Positions 54,881 to 64,000 of a DNA stretch of 64,000 nt are shown in pieces. Both the position numbers and the translations under genes were made by a program. Under the pieces are notes generated by a model. The model did not search any database. It saw nothing but the letters and a program-made list of their open reading frames with translations, and was not told the DNA's origin. The stretch is taken from positions 247,502 to 311,501 of the forward strand of contig NZ_GG704781.1 of NCBI RefSeq assembly GCF_000160535.1. The letters run 5' to 3'. The stretch is from Hallella bergensis DSM 17361 (GTDB lineage: Bacteria; Bacteroidota; Bacteroidia; Bacteroidales; Bacteroidaceae). Numbering within the stretch: position 1 is the stretch's first letter; every line of letters begins with the position of its first letter.

Positions 54881-55917
54881 GTTAACGTGAGTTCGACGAA
54901 TTCAGAACAGGGCAGGCTGTGTGTCAATAGTCCTTTGTACATTGATACACGGCTTTTTGGGGAACAGGCAATAGGCTGCAATAGCGCCTAATAAATTGAC
55001 GATAAAATTGTCAAAGCATCTATGCCTGGAGTGCTCCACCTGTGCAATATTCTTAAGCTCATCATTCACAGTTTCTATAATGGCTCTTTTTCTGAGTAAG
55101 AGTCTGTCAGAAACGCTCATCAAAGCTCCTTTCATGTTGCTTTTCAGCTTGGTAATAAGTTGTATTCCATCCACAAACAGCCTTTGGAAGAGATTCTTGC
55201 CGATGTACCCCTTGTCGCCGACCAGCTTGCCATATATGGAATCCACAAAAGCTTTGTATTCCAAAGGCTTACGGTCATCAACATCTCCCGGTGTTATCAT
55301 AAAATTGAGAAGTTCTCCTTTCTCATTGCAAATCAAATGTAATTTGAAACCGAAGAACCAACCCATGGAGCATTTTCCTCTTTGGGCTATACCTTTGAAA
55401 ACCTTATGAATATGTATTCTTTGGTTCTTGCAGACACGCAGTGGTGTGCTGTCAACAAAACTTATGCCCGTGCATTTTCCTAACAAGACTTTCTTGATAA
55501 ACAAAGCGAGTGGAATGACAATCTCCCTTTGCAATTCTACTATACGGTTGTATGACACAACTTTAGGAAACAAATGACGCAGATGCTTACATACTTTTTC
55601 AAGATAGAAATGTTTAAAGCAGCGATAACCAGAGTCGTGAAAAAGAATCATTATTAGCATGACTTCTGCCTTTGACATCGTAGAATCTCGATGATACTTT
55701 CTTTTTCCAGTAGGCTTTAGCGTATATTTTGCCACCATTGCATCAAAAAACTTGCAGAAATCATCTGCCATACAAAATATTTCAGTAACTTTGTCCTCGG
55801 TGATCATAGCGATTTTTGTTTGTAATTGTTTGTAAATCAATACTTTAAAGTTACAGCAAATTTCGCTAATCACCAAATTTATAGACACTTATAATTCGTC
55901 GAACTCACGTTAGGTTA
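54878..55917. mobile_element. IS982-family insertion sequence with target duplication
   Basis: The element spans 54885-55910 (1026 bp). Ends are an exact 18-bp inverted repeat, ACGTGAGTTCGACGAATT at the left and its complement at 55893-55910. The 7-bp sequence TAGGTTA flanks both sides (54878-54884 and 55911-55917) as a target-site duplication. The transposase frame is intact, so the copy is probably recent and active. Such elements resemble IS195-type elements of Bacteroidetes. Confidence 0.93.
54902..55807 (-). CDS. IS982-family transposase
   Basis: The start MITEDKVTEIFC (55807) is chosen because such proteins usually begin just before this motif; the longer frame adds 27 unlikely residues. 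The 301-residue protein has a DDE triad at D119 (FVDSTPLRV), D198 (LVGDKGYIGK) and E245 (IIETVNDELKN). The stop codon overlaps the last base of the left inverted repeat. It catalyses cut-and-insert of the element. Confidence 0.92.
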   Translation of the reverse strand: MITEDKVTEIFCMADDFCKFFDAMVAKYTLKPTGKRKYHRDSTMSKAEVMLIMILFHDSGYRCFKHFYLEKVCKHLRHLFPKVVSYNRIVELQREIVIPLALFIKKVLLGKCTGISFVDSTPLRVCKNQRIHIHKVFKGIAQRGKCSMGWFFGFKLHLICNEKGELLNFMITPGDVDDRKPLEYKAFVDSIYGKLVGDKGYIGKNLFQRLFVDGIQLITKLKSNMKGALMSVSDRLLLRKRAIIETVNDELKNIAQVEHSRHRCFDNFIVNLLGAIAAYCLFPKKPCINVQRTIDTQPALF

Positions 55918-55929
55918 CGGTTATCACCA

Positions 55930-55943
55930 AACGTGCGCACGTT
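55930..55943. repeat. 14-bp perfect palindrome
   Basis: AACGTGCGCACGTT lies 13 bp beyond the IS target duplication, in the gap before the trehalose genes. It could be a protein binding site; no function is shown. Confidence 0.4.
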
Positions 55944-56029
55944 CGTATGTGCATATTGCTGATGATTTCTGAAATCCCCGTCATTTTCAAAAAGTTGTAG
56001 ATAAAAGATTTCTTTTCGATTATTTTTTG

Positions 56030-56037
56030 TAATTTTG
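56030..56037 (+). promoter_or_regulatory. Possible -7 box for the trehalose operon
   Basis: TAATTTTG fits TAnnTTTG. It is 247 bp before the start codon and has no clear -33 element, so the assignment is tentative. Nothing else is seen in 55944-56283. Confidence 0.35.
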
Positions 56038-56283
56038 TGATGGGGCACATTTTCTCACCTTGATAAAATGATGCCTTACATGATGGAACCACCAGTTGAG
56101 CCAGTTTAGGTGCATCGTTTAAGGGGAATGTTCAATCGTCATTTCTAATATCAGGAAGTTACTTGTTACGTTCCACACGCTTTTGTTCTTACTGCATACA
56201 ACATTGTCCCATCATTTGTTATCGCATATACAGGGCAAATTCTTGGTATGCTGTCTAATAAATTCAAAAGGAAGGAAGTTACG

Positions 56284-58458
56284 ATGAAACTAATTATTGT
56301 ATCTAATCGTTTGCCGGTCAAGGCTCAGGAAACAAGTCAGGGACAATTCACGTTTGTACGAAGCGAGGGCGGTTTGGCCACGGGGCTGGGTTCGCTCGAT
56401 TCACAATATGAACAACACTGGATAGGATGGCCGGGCGTTAACACGAGGAAGAAAACCGCCAAGCGTGAGATAGAAGAGTCGCTGGAGCGGATGAACTATC
56501 ATCCAGTGTTCCTGTCGAGCACTCAATACAGCAATTACTACGAGGGTTACAGCAATAGTACAATGTGGCCTCTCTGTCATTATTTCTTTCCTTATTCGCA
56601 GCAGAAAAGAAAATTCTGGGAGGCCTATAAGGAAGTGAATACGCTATTTTGTGAGAGGGTGTTGGAGATTGCCGACGAGGAGAGCATGGTGTGGGTACAG
56701 GACTATCAACTCATGCTCCTGCCTGGAATGCTTCGCGAGAAACGGCCAAACCTCCGCATTGGCTATTTTCACCACATTCCGTTCCCTTCGTATGAGCTTT
56801 TCCGAGTGCTACCCGATCGTTCAGAACTGCTGGAGGGACTCTTGGGAGCTGACCTTGTAGCTTTTCACACCCACGACTACATGCGTCATTTCATCAGTGC
56901 CGTGGAGCGTACGTTGCACAAGGAGTTCAGGCTGAATGAGGTGATGGTGGGCAACCGTGCCGTGCATGTCGAAACCCTGCCTATGGGTATTAACTACGAG
57001 TTGTATAGCAAGGCACACGAGAGTGCCACCGTTCAGGCCTCTATCGAGAAGATTAAGTCGCAGTTTAGGGACAAGCGAGTGATTCTCTCGGTAGACCGTT
57101 TGGATTATAGCAAGGGTATTTTCCATCGTCTTGTGGGGTTCGAGAGTTTCCTTAGGCAACACCCTGAATATCATGGTAAGATGAGTCTTGCCATGATTGT
57201 TGTACCGTCAAGAGACAAGGTTGAGCGCTATGCCGAGATGAAACGGAAGATAGACGAGCGTATCAGTATTATCAATGGTAAGTATGCACAGGTAGGGTGG
57301 ACACCCGTGTGCTATTATTATCATAGCTTTCCATTCGAGGATTTGGTGGCGATGTATTCGCTTGCTGATATTGCCCTTGTGACTCCACTTCGTGATGGCA
57401 TGAACCTTGTGGCTAAGGAATATGTTGCCGCCAAGCAAGAGTCGGGTGGGGTGCTTATCCTGAGCGAGATGGCTGGAGCGGCGGCAGAACTAAGTGAGGC
57501 AATTCTTGTCAATCCAAACGACCCCGATCAAATTGCAACCGCTATATACCAAGCGCTCTCTATGTCCGAGGCAGAGCAGAAACGCCGACTGAAGCGCATG
57601 CAACGCAAGGTGAGCATGCAAACTGTAAACAAATGGGCCGGCGATTTTATGAACGAATGGAAGACCGTGGTCGAACGGAATCGCCAGCTTAACAGCAAGT
57701 ATCTAACGGATACGATCGTTGAGCAATTGGTAACCCAGTACAAGGAAGCTCACCGCCGACTAATTATGCTTGACTATGATGGGACATTAGTTGGCTTTAA
57801 GGATGATCCGATGGACGCTGCTCCAACGCCGGAGCTAATACAACTCATCGAGCGTTTCTGTCGAAGTGATAAAAATAGTGTGGTGATTAACAGTGGCCGT
57901 GATCGTAAAACCCTCGAACAATGGTTTGGTCAAATTCCATCGGTCATACTGGCCGCAGAGCACGGTGCATGCTATAAGGAAAGGGGTAGGTGGCATAATC
58001 ATGTGGAGGAGATAGAGTGGGATGAGAGCATCTCCGACATCATGGATGCCTTTGCCCGTAAAACACCGGGTGCCTGGGTGGAGCACAAAGAGGTGGCATT
58101 GGCATGGCATTATAGAGAGGTCGATCCCTGGATGGGTATGCTCAGGGCTAAGCAGCTGATGCAGGCTCTGTTTCCAATATGCTCAAATATCAACATGCAA
58201 ATACTGAATGGCAACAAGGTTGTGGAGGTGAAGCCCAACGATTACTCCAAGGGCACGGAAGCTGAACGCCTATGTGCCGAGAATGAATATGACTTTGTGA
58301 TGGCCATCGGAGACGACGTGACCGATGAGAGTATGTTTCGGAGTCTGCCCGCTGATGCCACAACCATTAAGGTGGGGCTTGTCAGTGATGATGCCCGCTA
58401 CTGTCTTCGCAAACAGGAAGAAGTGTTGCCATTTTTAAACAAATTATCTAAAGCGTAA
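56284..58458 (+). CDS. Fused trehalose-6-phosphate synthase/phosphatase
   Basis: A 724-residue protein starting at [12 protein letters not shown] (56284), with AAGGAAGG just upstream; the longer frame from 56248 adds 12 unlikely residues. Residues 1-465 are OtsA-type glycosyltransferase: [48 protein letters not shown] and [11 protein letters not shown]. Residues 490-724 are OtsB-type HAD phosphatase with the nucleophile in LD497YDGTLVGF and [10 protein letters not shown]. The fusion makes trehalose from UDP-glucose and glucose 6-phosphate. The GH15 gene starts 10 bp downstream. Confidence 0.95.
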   Translation: MKLIIVSNRLPVKAQETSQGQFTFVRSEGGLATGLGSLDSQYEQHWIGWPGVNTRKKTAKREIEESLERMNYHPVFLSSTQYSNYYEGYSNSTMWPLCHYFFPYSQQKRKFWEAYKEVNTLFCERVLEIADEESMVWVQDYQLMLLPGMLREKRPNLRIGYFHHIPFPSYELFRVLPDRSELLEGLLGADLVAFHTHDYMRHFISAVERTLHKEFRLNEVMVGNRAVHVETLPMGINYELYSKAHESATVQASIEKIKSQFRDKRVILSVDRLDYSKGIFHRLVGFESFLRQHPEYHGKMSLAMIVVPSRDKVERYAEMKRKIDERISIINGKYAQVGWTPVCYYYHSFPFEDLVAMYSLADIALVTPLRDGMNLVAKEYVAAKQESGGVLILSEMAGAAAELSEAILVNPNDPDQIATAIYQALSMSEAEQKRRLKRMQRKVSMQTVNKWAGDFMNEWKTVVERNRQLNSKYLTDTIVEQLVTQYKEAHRRLIMLDYDGTLVGFKDDPMDAAPTPELIQLIERFCRSDKNSVVINSGRDRKTLEQWFGQIPSVILAAEHGACYKERGRWHNHVEEIEWDESISDIMDAFARKTPGAWVEHKEVALAWHYREVDPWMGMLRAKQLMQALFPICSNINMQILNGNKVVEVKPNDYSKGTEAERLCAENEYDFVMAIGDDVTDESMFRSLPADATTIKVGLVSDDARYCLRKQEEVLPFLNKLSKA

Positions 58459-58468
58459 CGAATACGAT

Positions 58469-60253
58469 ATGAGTAAAAACTTAAACTACGGCATTGTGGG
58501 TAACGGCAGCACGGCTGCACTGATTTCAGAGCATGGATTCGTGGAATGGTTTTGCCTGCCGCATTTTGACTCCTCATCGTGTTTTGCAGCCCTGCTCGAT
58601 GATGAAAGGGGTGGGAAGTTTGGGATTAAGTTGGTGGGAGACTACGATGTCAGGCAGTCCTATGTTCCGCACACCAACATCCTAACCACCCACTACGTGT
58701 CGGACGAGGCTGAATTTAAGATATTCGACTTTATGCCCTGCTATTATCACCCCGGTACTTCCAACCTCTATAACCCCAGTGAACTGTATCGCTATATCAG
58801 ATACATCAAGGGTGTTCCCCGTTTTTCGGTTGTCTATGAGCCGCGGCCGGACTATGCCCGTGGGGAGTGTGTGCTCGCCATATCTTTCAATCATATCGAA
58901 TCCTATTCCACATCGAACGAAAGGGACAGGCAGTATCTCTATTCGTCTATCCCTTTGGAAAGTATTGTGAGCCAAGAAGTGTTCACATTGGAGAAAGATG
59001 AGTTCTTTCTGTTTTCATCAAACGAAAAACTCACAGATGTCACATTGGAACGAGAGAAGGCTGACTACTGTCGTACCATGGTGTTTTGGCTTAACTGGTC
59101 TGAGCAGACAAAAAAGTATGAAGTCTACAATGATGTTATCGAACGAAGCCTGCTCACCTTGAAGCTTTTGTCGTTTGACAATGGTGCCATGATGGCTGCG
59201 CTCACCACAAGTCTGCCCGAGGCCATTGGCGAAACACGCAACTGGGACTACCGTTTCTGTTGGCTCAGGGATGCCTCCATGTCTATCGAAACGCTCGTCA
59301 AGCTCGGTCACACCCGCTCGGCCAAGCGATTCATGCAGTTTGTGAGGTCTACCTTTGTGGCCAATCACGATTCTTTCCAGATCATGTATGGCATACGTGG
59401 GGAGCAGAAACTGCATGAAGAAGAGTTGACTCACTTGTCGGGCTACGAAAATTCAAAACCTGTGAGAGTGGGCAACGCGGCCTATCATCAGAAGCAAAAC
59501 GATTCTTACGGTTACCTCATGAACCTGATTTACCAGTACTTCACCCTACTGCCCAGTCGGCAGGAAGACCTCGAGGACATTTGGGACATGGTGAAAAACA
59601 TTATGGCGACGGTGCAAAAGGAGTGGAAGAAAGCAGACAAGGGTATCTGGGAGATACGGGGGAAAGCTCAGCATTTTGTATCATCCAAGGTGATGTGTTG
59701 GGTGGCCTTGGATCGGGGAGCGAGGATAGCAGCCCTGTTGCACAGAGAACAGTTTGCCAAGGATTGGCGTGGGGAGGCCGACCGCGTGAAGAATGATGTG
59801 ATGAAAAAGGGATGGAATGAAGAGCTGAAAAGTTTTACACAGACCTATAACAACACCGCCATGGACTCATCCTTGTTGCTGATGGAGGAGTATGGATTTA
59901 TTGACGGTCAAGACCCGAAATACAAGAGCACGGTGAGAATGGTCAAAAAGGAATTGTTTCACCATGGGCTGATGTACAGATATAATGCGCCTGACGATTT
60001 TGGAACACCCAAGTCGGCCTTTACCCTCTGCACATTCTGGTTGATACGTGCCCTCTTTGTTACCGGGAAAAAAGAGAAAGCACAGGAACTGTTCAACCAA
60101 CTGCTCGGATATTCCAACCATTTGGGATTGTTCAGCGAGGACATAGACTTTAAAACCAAGCGACTGTTGGGAAACTTTCCACAAGCCTACTCGCACTTGG
60201 CATTGGTCAATTCGGCATTGCTATTCACCCAAGAGACAAACAAACCTTTTTAG
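58469..60253 (+). CDS. GH15-family glycoside hydrolase, cytoplasmic (possible trehalase)
   Basis: A 594-residue enzyme without signal peptide. The N-terminal domain starts YGIVGNGSTAALIS; the catalytic (alpha/alpha)6 barrel contains WDYRFCWLRDASM, general acid E395 (GIWEIRG) and base E557 (LFSEDID). GH15 covers glucoamylases, and also trehalases in some bacteria. The coupling with the trehalose synthase/phosphatase gene makes a role in trehalose turnover more likely than starch use, but the substrate is inferred. Confidence 0.9.
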   Translation: MSKNLNYGIVGNGSTAALISEHGFVEWFCLPHFDSSSCFAALLDDERGGKFGIKLVGDYDVRQSYVPHTNILTTHYVSDEAEFKIFDFMPCYYHPGTSNLYNPSELYRYIRYIKGVPRFSVVYEPRPDYARGECVLAISFNHIESYSTSNERDRQYLYSSIPLESIVSQEVFTLEKDEFFLFSSNEKLTDVTLEREKADYCRTMVFWLNWSEQTKKYEVYNDVIERSLLTLKLLSFDNGAMMAALTTSLPEAIGETRNWDYRFCWLRDASMSIETLVKLGHTRSAKRFMQFVRSTFVANHDSFQIMYGIRGEQKLHEEELTHLSGYENSKPVRVGNAAYHQKQNDSYGYLMNLIYQYFTLLPSRQEDLEDIWDMVKNIMATVQKEWKKADKGIWEIRGKAQHFVSSKVMCWVALDRGARIAALLHREQFAKDWRGEADRVKNDVMKKGWNEELKSFTQTYNNTAMDSSLLLMEEYGFIDGQDPKYKSTVRMVKKELFHHGLMYRYNAPDDFGTPKSAFTLCTFWLIRALFVTGKKEKAQELFNQLLGYSNHLGLFSEDIDFKTKRLLGNFPQAYSHLALVNSALLFTQETNKPF

Positions 60254-60280
60254 TACCGAGAACCCAAACAAAAGAAATGA

Positions 60281-60321
60281 CGAGACTGCGATTGCTTCTT
60301 CGAGAAGCCGTTGCAGTCTCG
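60281..60321 (-). terminator. Hairpin after the metal ATPase gene
   Basis: CGAGACTGC (60281-60289)/GCAGTCTCG (60313-60321) encloses GCTTCT/AGAAGC (60294-60308). On the minus strand it follows the ATPase stop within 10 bp and leads into a moderately T-rich stretch. It lies between convergent genes and may serve both. Confidence 0.65.
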
Positions 60322-60326
60322 CCGTT

Positions 60327-62306
60327 TCAGGCTGCAAGTTTCAACCGCAGGCTGTTGAGTATTACGCTCACGCTTGAAAAGGCCATCAGAGCCGATGCCC
60401 ACATGGGTGTAATCTGGAAATGAATGCCAAAGAGCCAAGGCACCCCGGCGGCCAAGGGTATGCTTATCAAGTTGTAGATGAAGGCCCAAAATAGGTTTTG
60501 CCAAATCATCCTGACAGTTTTCCTGCTCAGTTGCAGCACATCGGGAATGGCTTGGAGGTCGTCGCCCATGAGCGTAATCTGTGCGATATCCATCGCGACG
60601 TCTGTGCCTTTTCCTATGGCGATGCTCACATCGGCACGGGCTAAGGCTTGGGTATCGTTAATTCCATCACCAACCATGGCTACACATTTGCCTTCTGACT
60701 GGAGTTGCCGAACTAATTTTTCCTTATCTCCGGGCAAAACCTTGCTTCGGAAATGGTTGATTCCGGCCTTCTCCGCCCAATAGCGGGCCGCTTCTTCCTT
60801 GTCTCCGCTCATCATATATACCTCGACTCCTTGACGCTGCAAAGCCTGCATGGCCTCACGAGCATGGGGCTTCAGGGTCTCGCGGTCTTCCAAAGACAGG
60901 TTGTCGGCTTGGGTGAAGTCCACATTCTGATTGGGTATCGTCAGCGTTCCAGTTTTGTCTGTCACCAGCACGTCTGTCTTACGGAGCTTTTCCAAAGCTG
61001 TGGCATCTCTGATCAAGGCTTTCTTTTCAGCAGCCTTGCCAATGCCCACCATCAGCGCTGTGGGTGTGGCCAACCCCATGGCACATGGACAAGCCACCAC
61101 CAAAACGGCTACAGCACTCAGCGTAGCCTGTGGAAGAGAGGATACGCCACCAATGAGATACCAAGTCAGAAAAGTAATAATGGCAATGCCAATTACAACG
61201 GGAACAAATACCAATGCCGCCTTGTCCACAATGCGTTGCACCGGTGCTTTGGAGCTTTGTGCCTCCTGCACCATACGGATGATGTGTGCCAGAGCCGTTT
61301 CTTCGCCTACCTCGCGGGCACGCATTCGAAGTTTTCCTTGGCTCGGAATGGTTCCGGCCAACACTTTCGAACCAACTTTTTTCTCAATAGGGGTAGGCTC
61401 ACCGGTTATCATGCTTTCATCAACGTAGGCTGCATCCGCTGTCATAAAGGATTTTGCCCAGGTGACTTCACCGTCGACGGGTATTTTTTCGCCCGCTCGA
61501 ACTTCCAGAATATCGCCTCTTTCGATGGTGGAAATGGGAACCTCGCGAACAGCTTCGTTATCCGTGATGCTTTGATTTTCCACTCCTTGAGAAGGGGTAG
61601 TTGGGGCAGGTGTAGCCCTCTCGCATGCCCGTGCAGTCTTCGGCGCCATCCCCATCAGTTGTCGAATGCTGCTTGCCGTGCTGTCTTTCGCTTTCTCTTC
61701 CAGCAACCGACCAGTGAGAACAAACGTGATAATCATCACGCTGGCATCATAATAGGTGTGCCATTCCATACCGCTACTGCCCCAAACGGCATCGCCCCAG
61801 AAAGTGTTGAAAGCACTGAAAAGAAAGCTGATGCCTGTAGACAAGGCTACAAGCGTGTCCATATTGGCTGTGCCATGGAGTAGTTGTTTCCATGCCGAGA
61901 TGTAAAACAGCTTGCCGCAGTATAGCAAATTGAACAGGGAGAGCACCAAACTCATTTGGTTGGCCGCGTCCCTGTCACCTACTGGAAGCCACCGCATAGA
62001 GATAGACATCACCAAAACAGCGATAATCCATGATACGATTGTCTTGCGCCTGAGCAGGGCATATTCTCGTTTCTGGATTTCCTCCGCCGATCGGTCTTTT
62101 TCTATCACGAGGTCATAACCAATGTTATTGACTTCCCGCTTCATCGTTTCGAGCGAGATTTTGTTCGGGTCGAAGTCTATCAAAGCACTTCGTCCCGCCA
62201 AGTTTACGGATGCACTCGAGATGCCTTCGAGCGAATTGAGTTTGCGTTCAACGTTGGCAGAGCATGCAGAACACGCCATACCAACAACAGGAATAGTTTG
62301 TTTCAT
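60327..62306 (-). CDS. copA: P1B-type copper/heavy-metal ATPase, apparently lacking the N-domain
   Basis: A 659-residue metal pump. An N-terminal HMA domain has C12-S-A-C15. Membrane helices surround the CPC motif (C406-P-C408), which binds Cu(I). The actuator domain has TGEP (301-304). The phosphorylation site is D450-KTGTLT and the hinge motif is GDGIND (546-551). Between T455 and LKPHAREAM (478) only about 22 residues remain, where the nucleotide-binding domain with its SEHP motif (usually over 100 residues) is expected. The frame is open, so this is a clean loss and not a frameshift. A Thr/Pro-rich insert is near 230-250. It follows the small HMA protein by 12 bp. Confidence 0.9.
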   Translation of the reverse strand: MKQTIPVVGMACSACSANVERKLNSLEGISSASVNLAGRSALIDFDPNKISLETMKREVNNIGYDLVIEKDRSAEEIQKREYALLRRKTIVSWIIAVLVMSISMRWLPVGDRDAANQMSLVLSLFNLLYCGKLFYISAWKQLLHGTANMDTLVALSTGISFLFSAFNTFWGDAVWGSSGMEWHTYYDASVMIITFVLTGRLLEEKAKDSTASSIRQLMGMAPKTARACERATPAPTTPSQGVENQSITDNEAVREVPISTIERGDILEVRAGEKIPVDGEVTWAKSFMTADAAYVDESMITGEPTPIEKKVGSKVLAGTIPSQGKLRMRAREVGEETALAHIIRMVQEAQSSKAPVQRIVDKAALVFVPVVIGIAIITFLTWYLIGGVSSLPQATLSAVAVLVVACPCAMGLATPTALMVGIGKAAEKKALIRDATALEKLRKTDVLVTDKTGTLTIPNQNVDFTQADNLSLEDRETLKPHAREAMQALQRQGVEVYMMSGDKEEAARYWAEKAGINHFRSKVLPGDKEKLVRQLQSEGKCVAMVGDGINDTQALARADVSIAIGKGTDVAMDIAQITLMGDDLQAIPDVLQLSRKTVRMIWQNLFWAFIYNLISIPLAAGVPWLFGIHFQITPMWASALMAFSSVSVILNSLRLKLAA

Positions 62307-62318
62307 GCCCCTCTCAAA

Positions 62319-62543
62319 TTACAGTGTCATTTCATAAGGGCCAACATTGGCTACTGCTTCTTTCATTTGTTCAGGAGTTACAACGCTGTCGTCATACTCC
62401 ACAGTTACATTGTTGTGGGCAAGACTCACTTCAACATGGCATACACCGTCCAAGTTTCTCAATGTATTATCCACGTTTGTCCGACAATGTTCGCACTTCA
62501 TTCCTGTTATGGAAAATGTTTTTGTTTTTTTCATTTTTTTCAT
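62319..62543 (-). CDS. Small HMA-domain metal chaperone, CopZ-like
   Basis: A 74-residue HMA protein with metal motif GMKCEHC and the usual beta-alpha-beta-beta-alpha-beta pattern (VEVSLAHNNVTVEYDDSVVTPEQMKEAV). It probably hands Cu(I) or a similar ion to the ATPase encoded 12 bp downstream. Start may be the first ATG (62543) or the one 9 bp later (62534). Confidence 0.9.
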   Translation of the reverse strand: MKKMKKTKTFSITGMKCEHCRTNVDNTLRNLDGVCHVEVSLAHNNVTVEYDDSVVTPEQMKEAVANVGPYEMTL

Positions 62544-62685
62544 TTTAAGAATAAACTATGATGACAAAGGGCACTCTGTGTGTTTTCATCCTGCAATGGT
62601 GCAGACTTTGCATATTTTCGACTGTATAGTAGTCGTGATCAGGTACTTAGGAAAGGGAGCTTGGTTAAGGGCTGTTTCCCTCATC

Positions 62686-63630
62686 TTATTTCAGCACCTT
62701 GCGCACGCTGCCATCGGTCGACTTAATGATATTCAAACCTTTTTGCAACCGACTCTGACGTATGCCGTTACCGTTGAAATACACCTCCGGCATAGCCTGA
62801 CAGTGGGGTGCTGCAGAAATCCCGCTTGAAGTTGCTGTCCATTCCAAAGACATGACTGTGTCGTCTGTGTCAGTTTGAGCAATCTTCACCACATCGCCTT
62901 CTTCATTTTTGGTATATGTCATGGTGAAACTGTCCTCTGAATTCCAGCCAAAGTGTTTCTCTACATGAGGTACATATTGCATACTTTTTACCGCATGCTT
63001 AATAGGGGATCCATAGTAGTCTGCCAGTAACTGACCATACGGTAGCATGCCTTCATAGCTCAGAATATTCTGTAGAGGATTGACCAGCATAATAACATGT
63101 TTACTGGTTATCGAAGGGTCGTATGTAAAATTGATTTCTCCAATTAGAGTTTCATCTTCATACTGTTTGATATTGCTGATACCACCATCTGCCCACGTTA
63201 TCTTTGAAGTGACGTTTTTGTTGTCATTTCCGTTTTTCAACACAACCTTGATCAACTGGTTTGCGTCATTATATGTGTAGTCGTAGGTAATTTCATATAC
63301 AGGAATATTAGGATCGTTCTCGTTCATCATGACAACCGTTTTTATTATTTTGCCATTAGTGAGTGTCGAGGTATGATGATCAGCAATGCCTGAACCACCC
63401 TCTACATGCTCCTGCACAATCTTATCTGTTGCATAAGTGTAGGTGTCTGTACGGGTTTCCGACGCGCCATAAACGAAATTGAATTTTGCAAGCTTACCAT
63501 TTGGGGCATACTCAAACGACATACTCTGCTCCGCATTGTATGCTTTTATTAAACGTTTAGTACTCTGTGAGTAAACGCTACCAGATAGCAATACTGTCAT
63601 TGCTATCATCATTATTTGTCTTTTAGTCAT
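62686..63630 (-). CDS. Secreted protein with T9SS-like C-terminal tail
   Basis: A 314-residue protein with signal peptide (1-21, ending VYSQ). The body is beta-rich with repeated Tyr/Thr-rich strands (YEITYDYTYNDANQLIKVVLK), resembling DUF4595-type proteins of Bacteroidota, but I am not certain of the family. The end, YFNGNGIRQSRLQKGLNI followed by a basic stretch ending RKVLK, looks like type A T9SS sorting tails of Prevotella. Function unknown. It is separate from the metal genes by 142 bp. Confidence 0.75.
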   Translation of the reverse strand: MTKRQIMMIAMTVLLSGSVYSQSTKRLIKAYNAEQSMSFEYAPNGKLAKFNFVYGASETRTDTYTYATDKIVQEHVEGGSGIADHHTSTLTNGKIIKTVVMMNENDPNIPVYEITYDYTYNDANQLIKVVLKNGNDNKNVTSKITWADGGISNIKQYEDETLIGEINFTYDPSITSKHVIMLVNPLQNILSYEGMLPYGQLLADYYGSPIKHAVKSMQYVPHVEKHFGWNSEDSFTMTYTKNEEGDVVKIAQTDTDDTVMSLEWTATSSGISAAPHCQAMPEVYFNGNGIRQSRLQKGLNIIKSTDGSVRKVLK

Positions 63631-63758
63631 GAGTAAATTAATGTTACGTATAATTTAAATTTTTATTAACCGTGCCATATATATAACAAGATGTATGATG
63701 CGTTCATTTTTCCTCGGCTTTGCATTTTCGAAACATCAAAGGCTCGTTTCCTAAATCA

Positions 63759-64000
63759 TTACCCAGCACTTTCCAATAATATCTGCACTATGCGCTCGGC
63801 CGACCGGCCGTCCCATCGATCGGGCAGACCGGAGTTCTTCCACTGACCATCAATCATCTGTCCTACCATTTTACCCAACATATCTGCGTCCTCGCCAACC
63901 AGCACATTGGTACCCACTTTGACGGTCTCCTCGTGTTCGGTATAGCTGTTGAGCGTGATGCAGGGCACTTGGTTGAATGTAGACTCCTCGGCCACGTTGC
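63759..64000 (-). CDS. UDP-N-acetylglucosamine 2-epimerase-like, C-terminal part (cut by window edge)
   Basis: The frame is open to the right edge; the apparent start at 63995 is an internal valine codon (GTG). About 80 residues are seen: N-V-A-E-E-S-T-F-N, corresponding to the substrate-binding SG-x-x-x-E-E region of WecB-type epimerases, then the C-terminal helix region PDRWDGRSAERIVQIL. WecB makes UDP-ManNAc for surface polysaccharides. The family call rests on this short part. Confidence 0.7.
   Translation of the reverse strand, partial: NVAEESTFNQVPCITLNSYTEHEETVKVGTNVLVGEDADMLGKMVGQMIDGQWKNSGLPDRWDGRSAERIVQILLESAG

Noticed and set aside
54885..55910. Composite transposon or phage carrying the xylan genes
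   Set aside because: Only one IS copy is present and no integrase, tra gene or second copy flanks the xylan locus.

Overview
The window comes from a Bacteroidota chromosome, most likely Prevotella sensu lato (Prevotellaceae). The evidence is paired SusC/SusD outer-membrane systems, a hybrid two-component regulator, T9SS-like C-terminal tails, promoters of the Bacteroidetes TTTG/TAnnTTTG type, a tmRNA coding the tag GENNYALAA, and a xylan locus whose gene order matches the xus and xyn clusters described in Prevotella bryantii. No species can be fixed from the sequence alone.

Layout. 1-4.8 kb (minus): a partial DUF4838-like protein behind a large SLBB-domain polysaccharide export protein, then a serine-type sulfatase. 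5.1-9.3 kb (minus): a vitamin B6 island. pdxS and pdxT form PLP synthase; beside them is a fusion of a ThiD-type kinase domain with an AraC DNA-binding domain, preceded by an unrecognised 498-residue protein. 9.3-10.1 kb has no convincing gene. 10.1-10.5 kb: ssrA (tmRNA). 10.6-14.0 kb (plus): a mini-protein that is nearly all T9SS-like sorting domain, a lipoprotein L,D-transpeptidase, an ECF sigma factor, a probable anti-sigma protein and a small Spy-like periplasmic protein.

14.3-54.8 kb is a roughly 40 kb xylan utilisation locus. It starts with a hybrid two-component sensor and a GH3 beta-xylosidase. The xus-type operon follows (SusC-SusD-SusC-SusD-DUF1735 lipoprotein-GH10 with two inserted carbohydrate-binding modules), continued by a GH115 alpha-glucuronidase and a Gfo/Idh/MocA oxidoreductase. 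A minus-strand operon (GH67 alpha-glucuronidase, GH35-like enzyme, a second SusC/SusD pair) runs towards it, and the two share a bidirectional terminator. Divergent from GH67 is a plus-strand set: SGNH esterase, GPH-type sugar symporter, GH10, cytoplasmic GH43, secreted GH43. The genes read as a full glucuronoarabinoxylan pathway: surface binding and cutting, TonB-dependent import, periplasmic debranching, inner-membrane uptake and cytoplasmic hydrolysis. A 20-bp motif (17 of 20 bases identical) lies upstream of both the xus promoter and the GH67 promoter and is a candidate operator for the sensor regulator.

54.9-55.9 kb: an intact IS982-family element with 18-bp inverted repeats and a 7-bp target duplication, inserted beside the terminator that ends the xylan locus. 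56.3-60.3 kb (plus): a fused trehalose-6-phosphate synthase/phosphatase and a cytoplasmic GH15 enzyme. 60.3-62.5 kb (minus): a small copper-chaperone-like protein and a P1B-type metal ATPase that appears to lack the usual nucleotide-binding domain. The right edge holds a secreted protein with a T9SS-like tail and the C-terminal part of a UDP-GlcNAc 2-epimerase-like gene.

The best candidate for an undescribed system is the B6 island: a kinase-like domain with several kinase signature residues changed, fused to a DNA-binding domain and placed next to pdxST, as if a ligand-sensing one-component regulator had been made from an enzyme.
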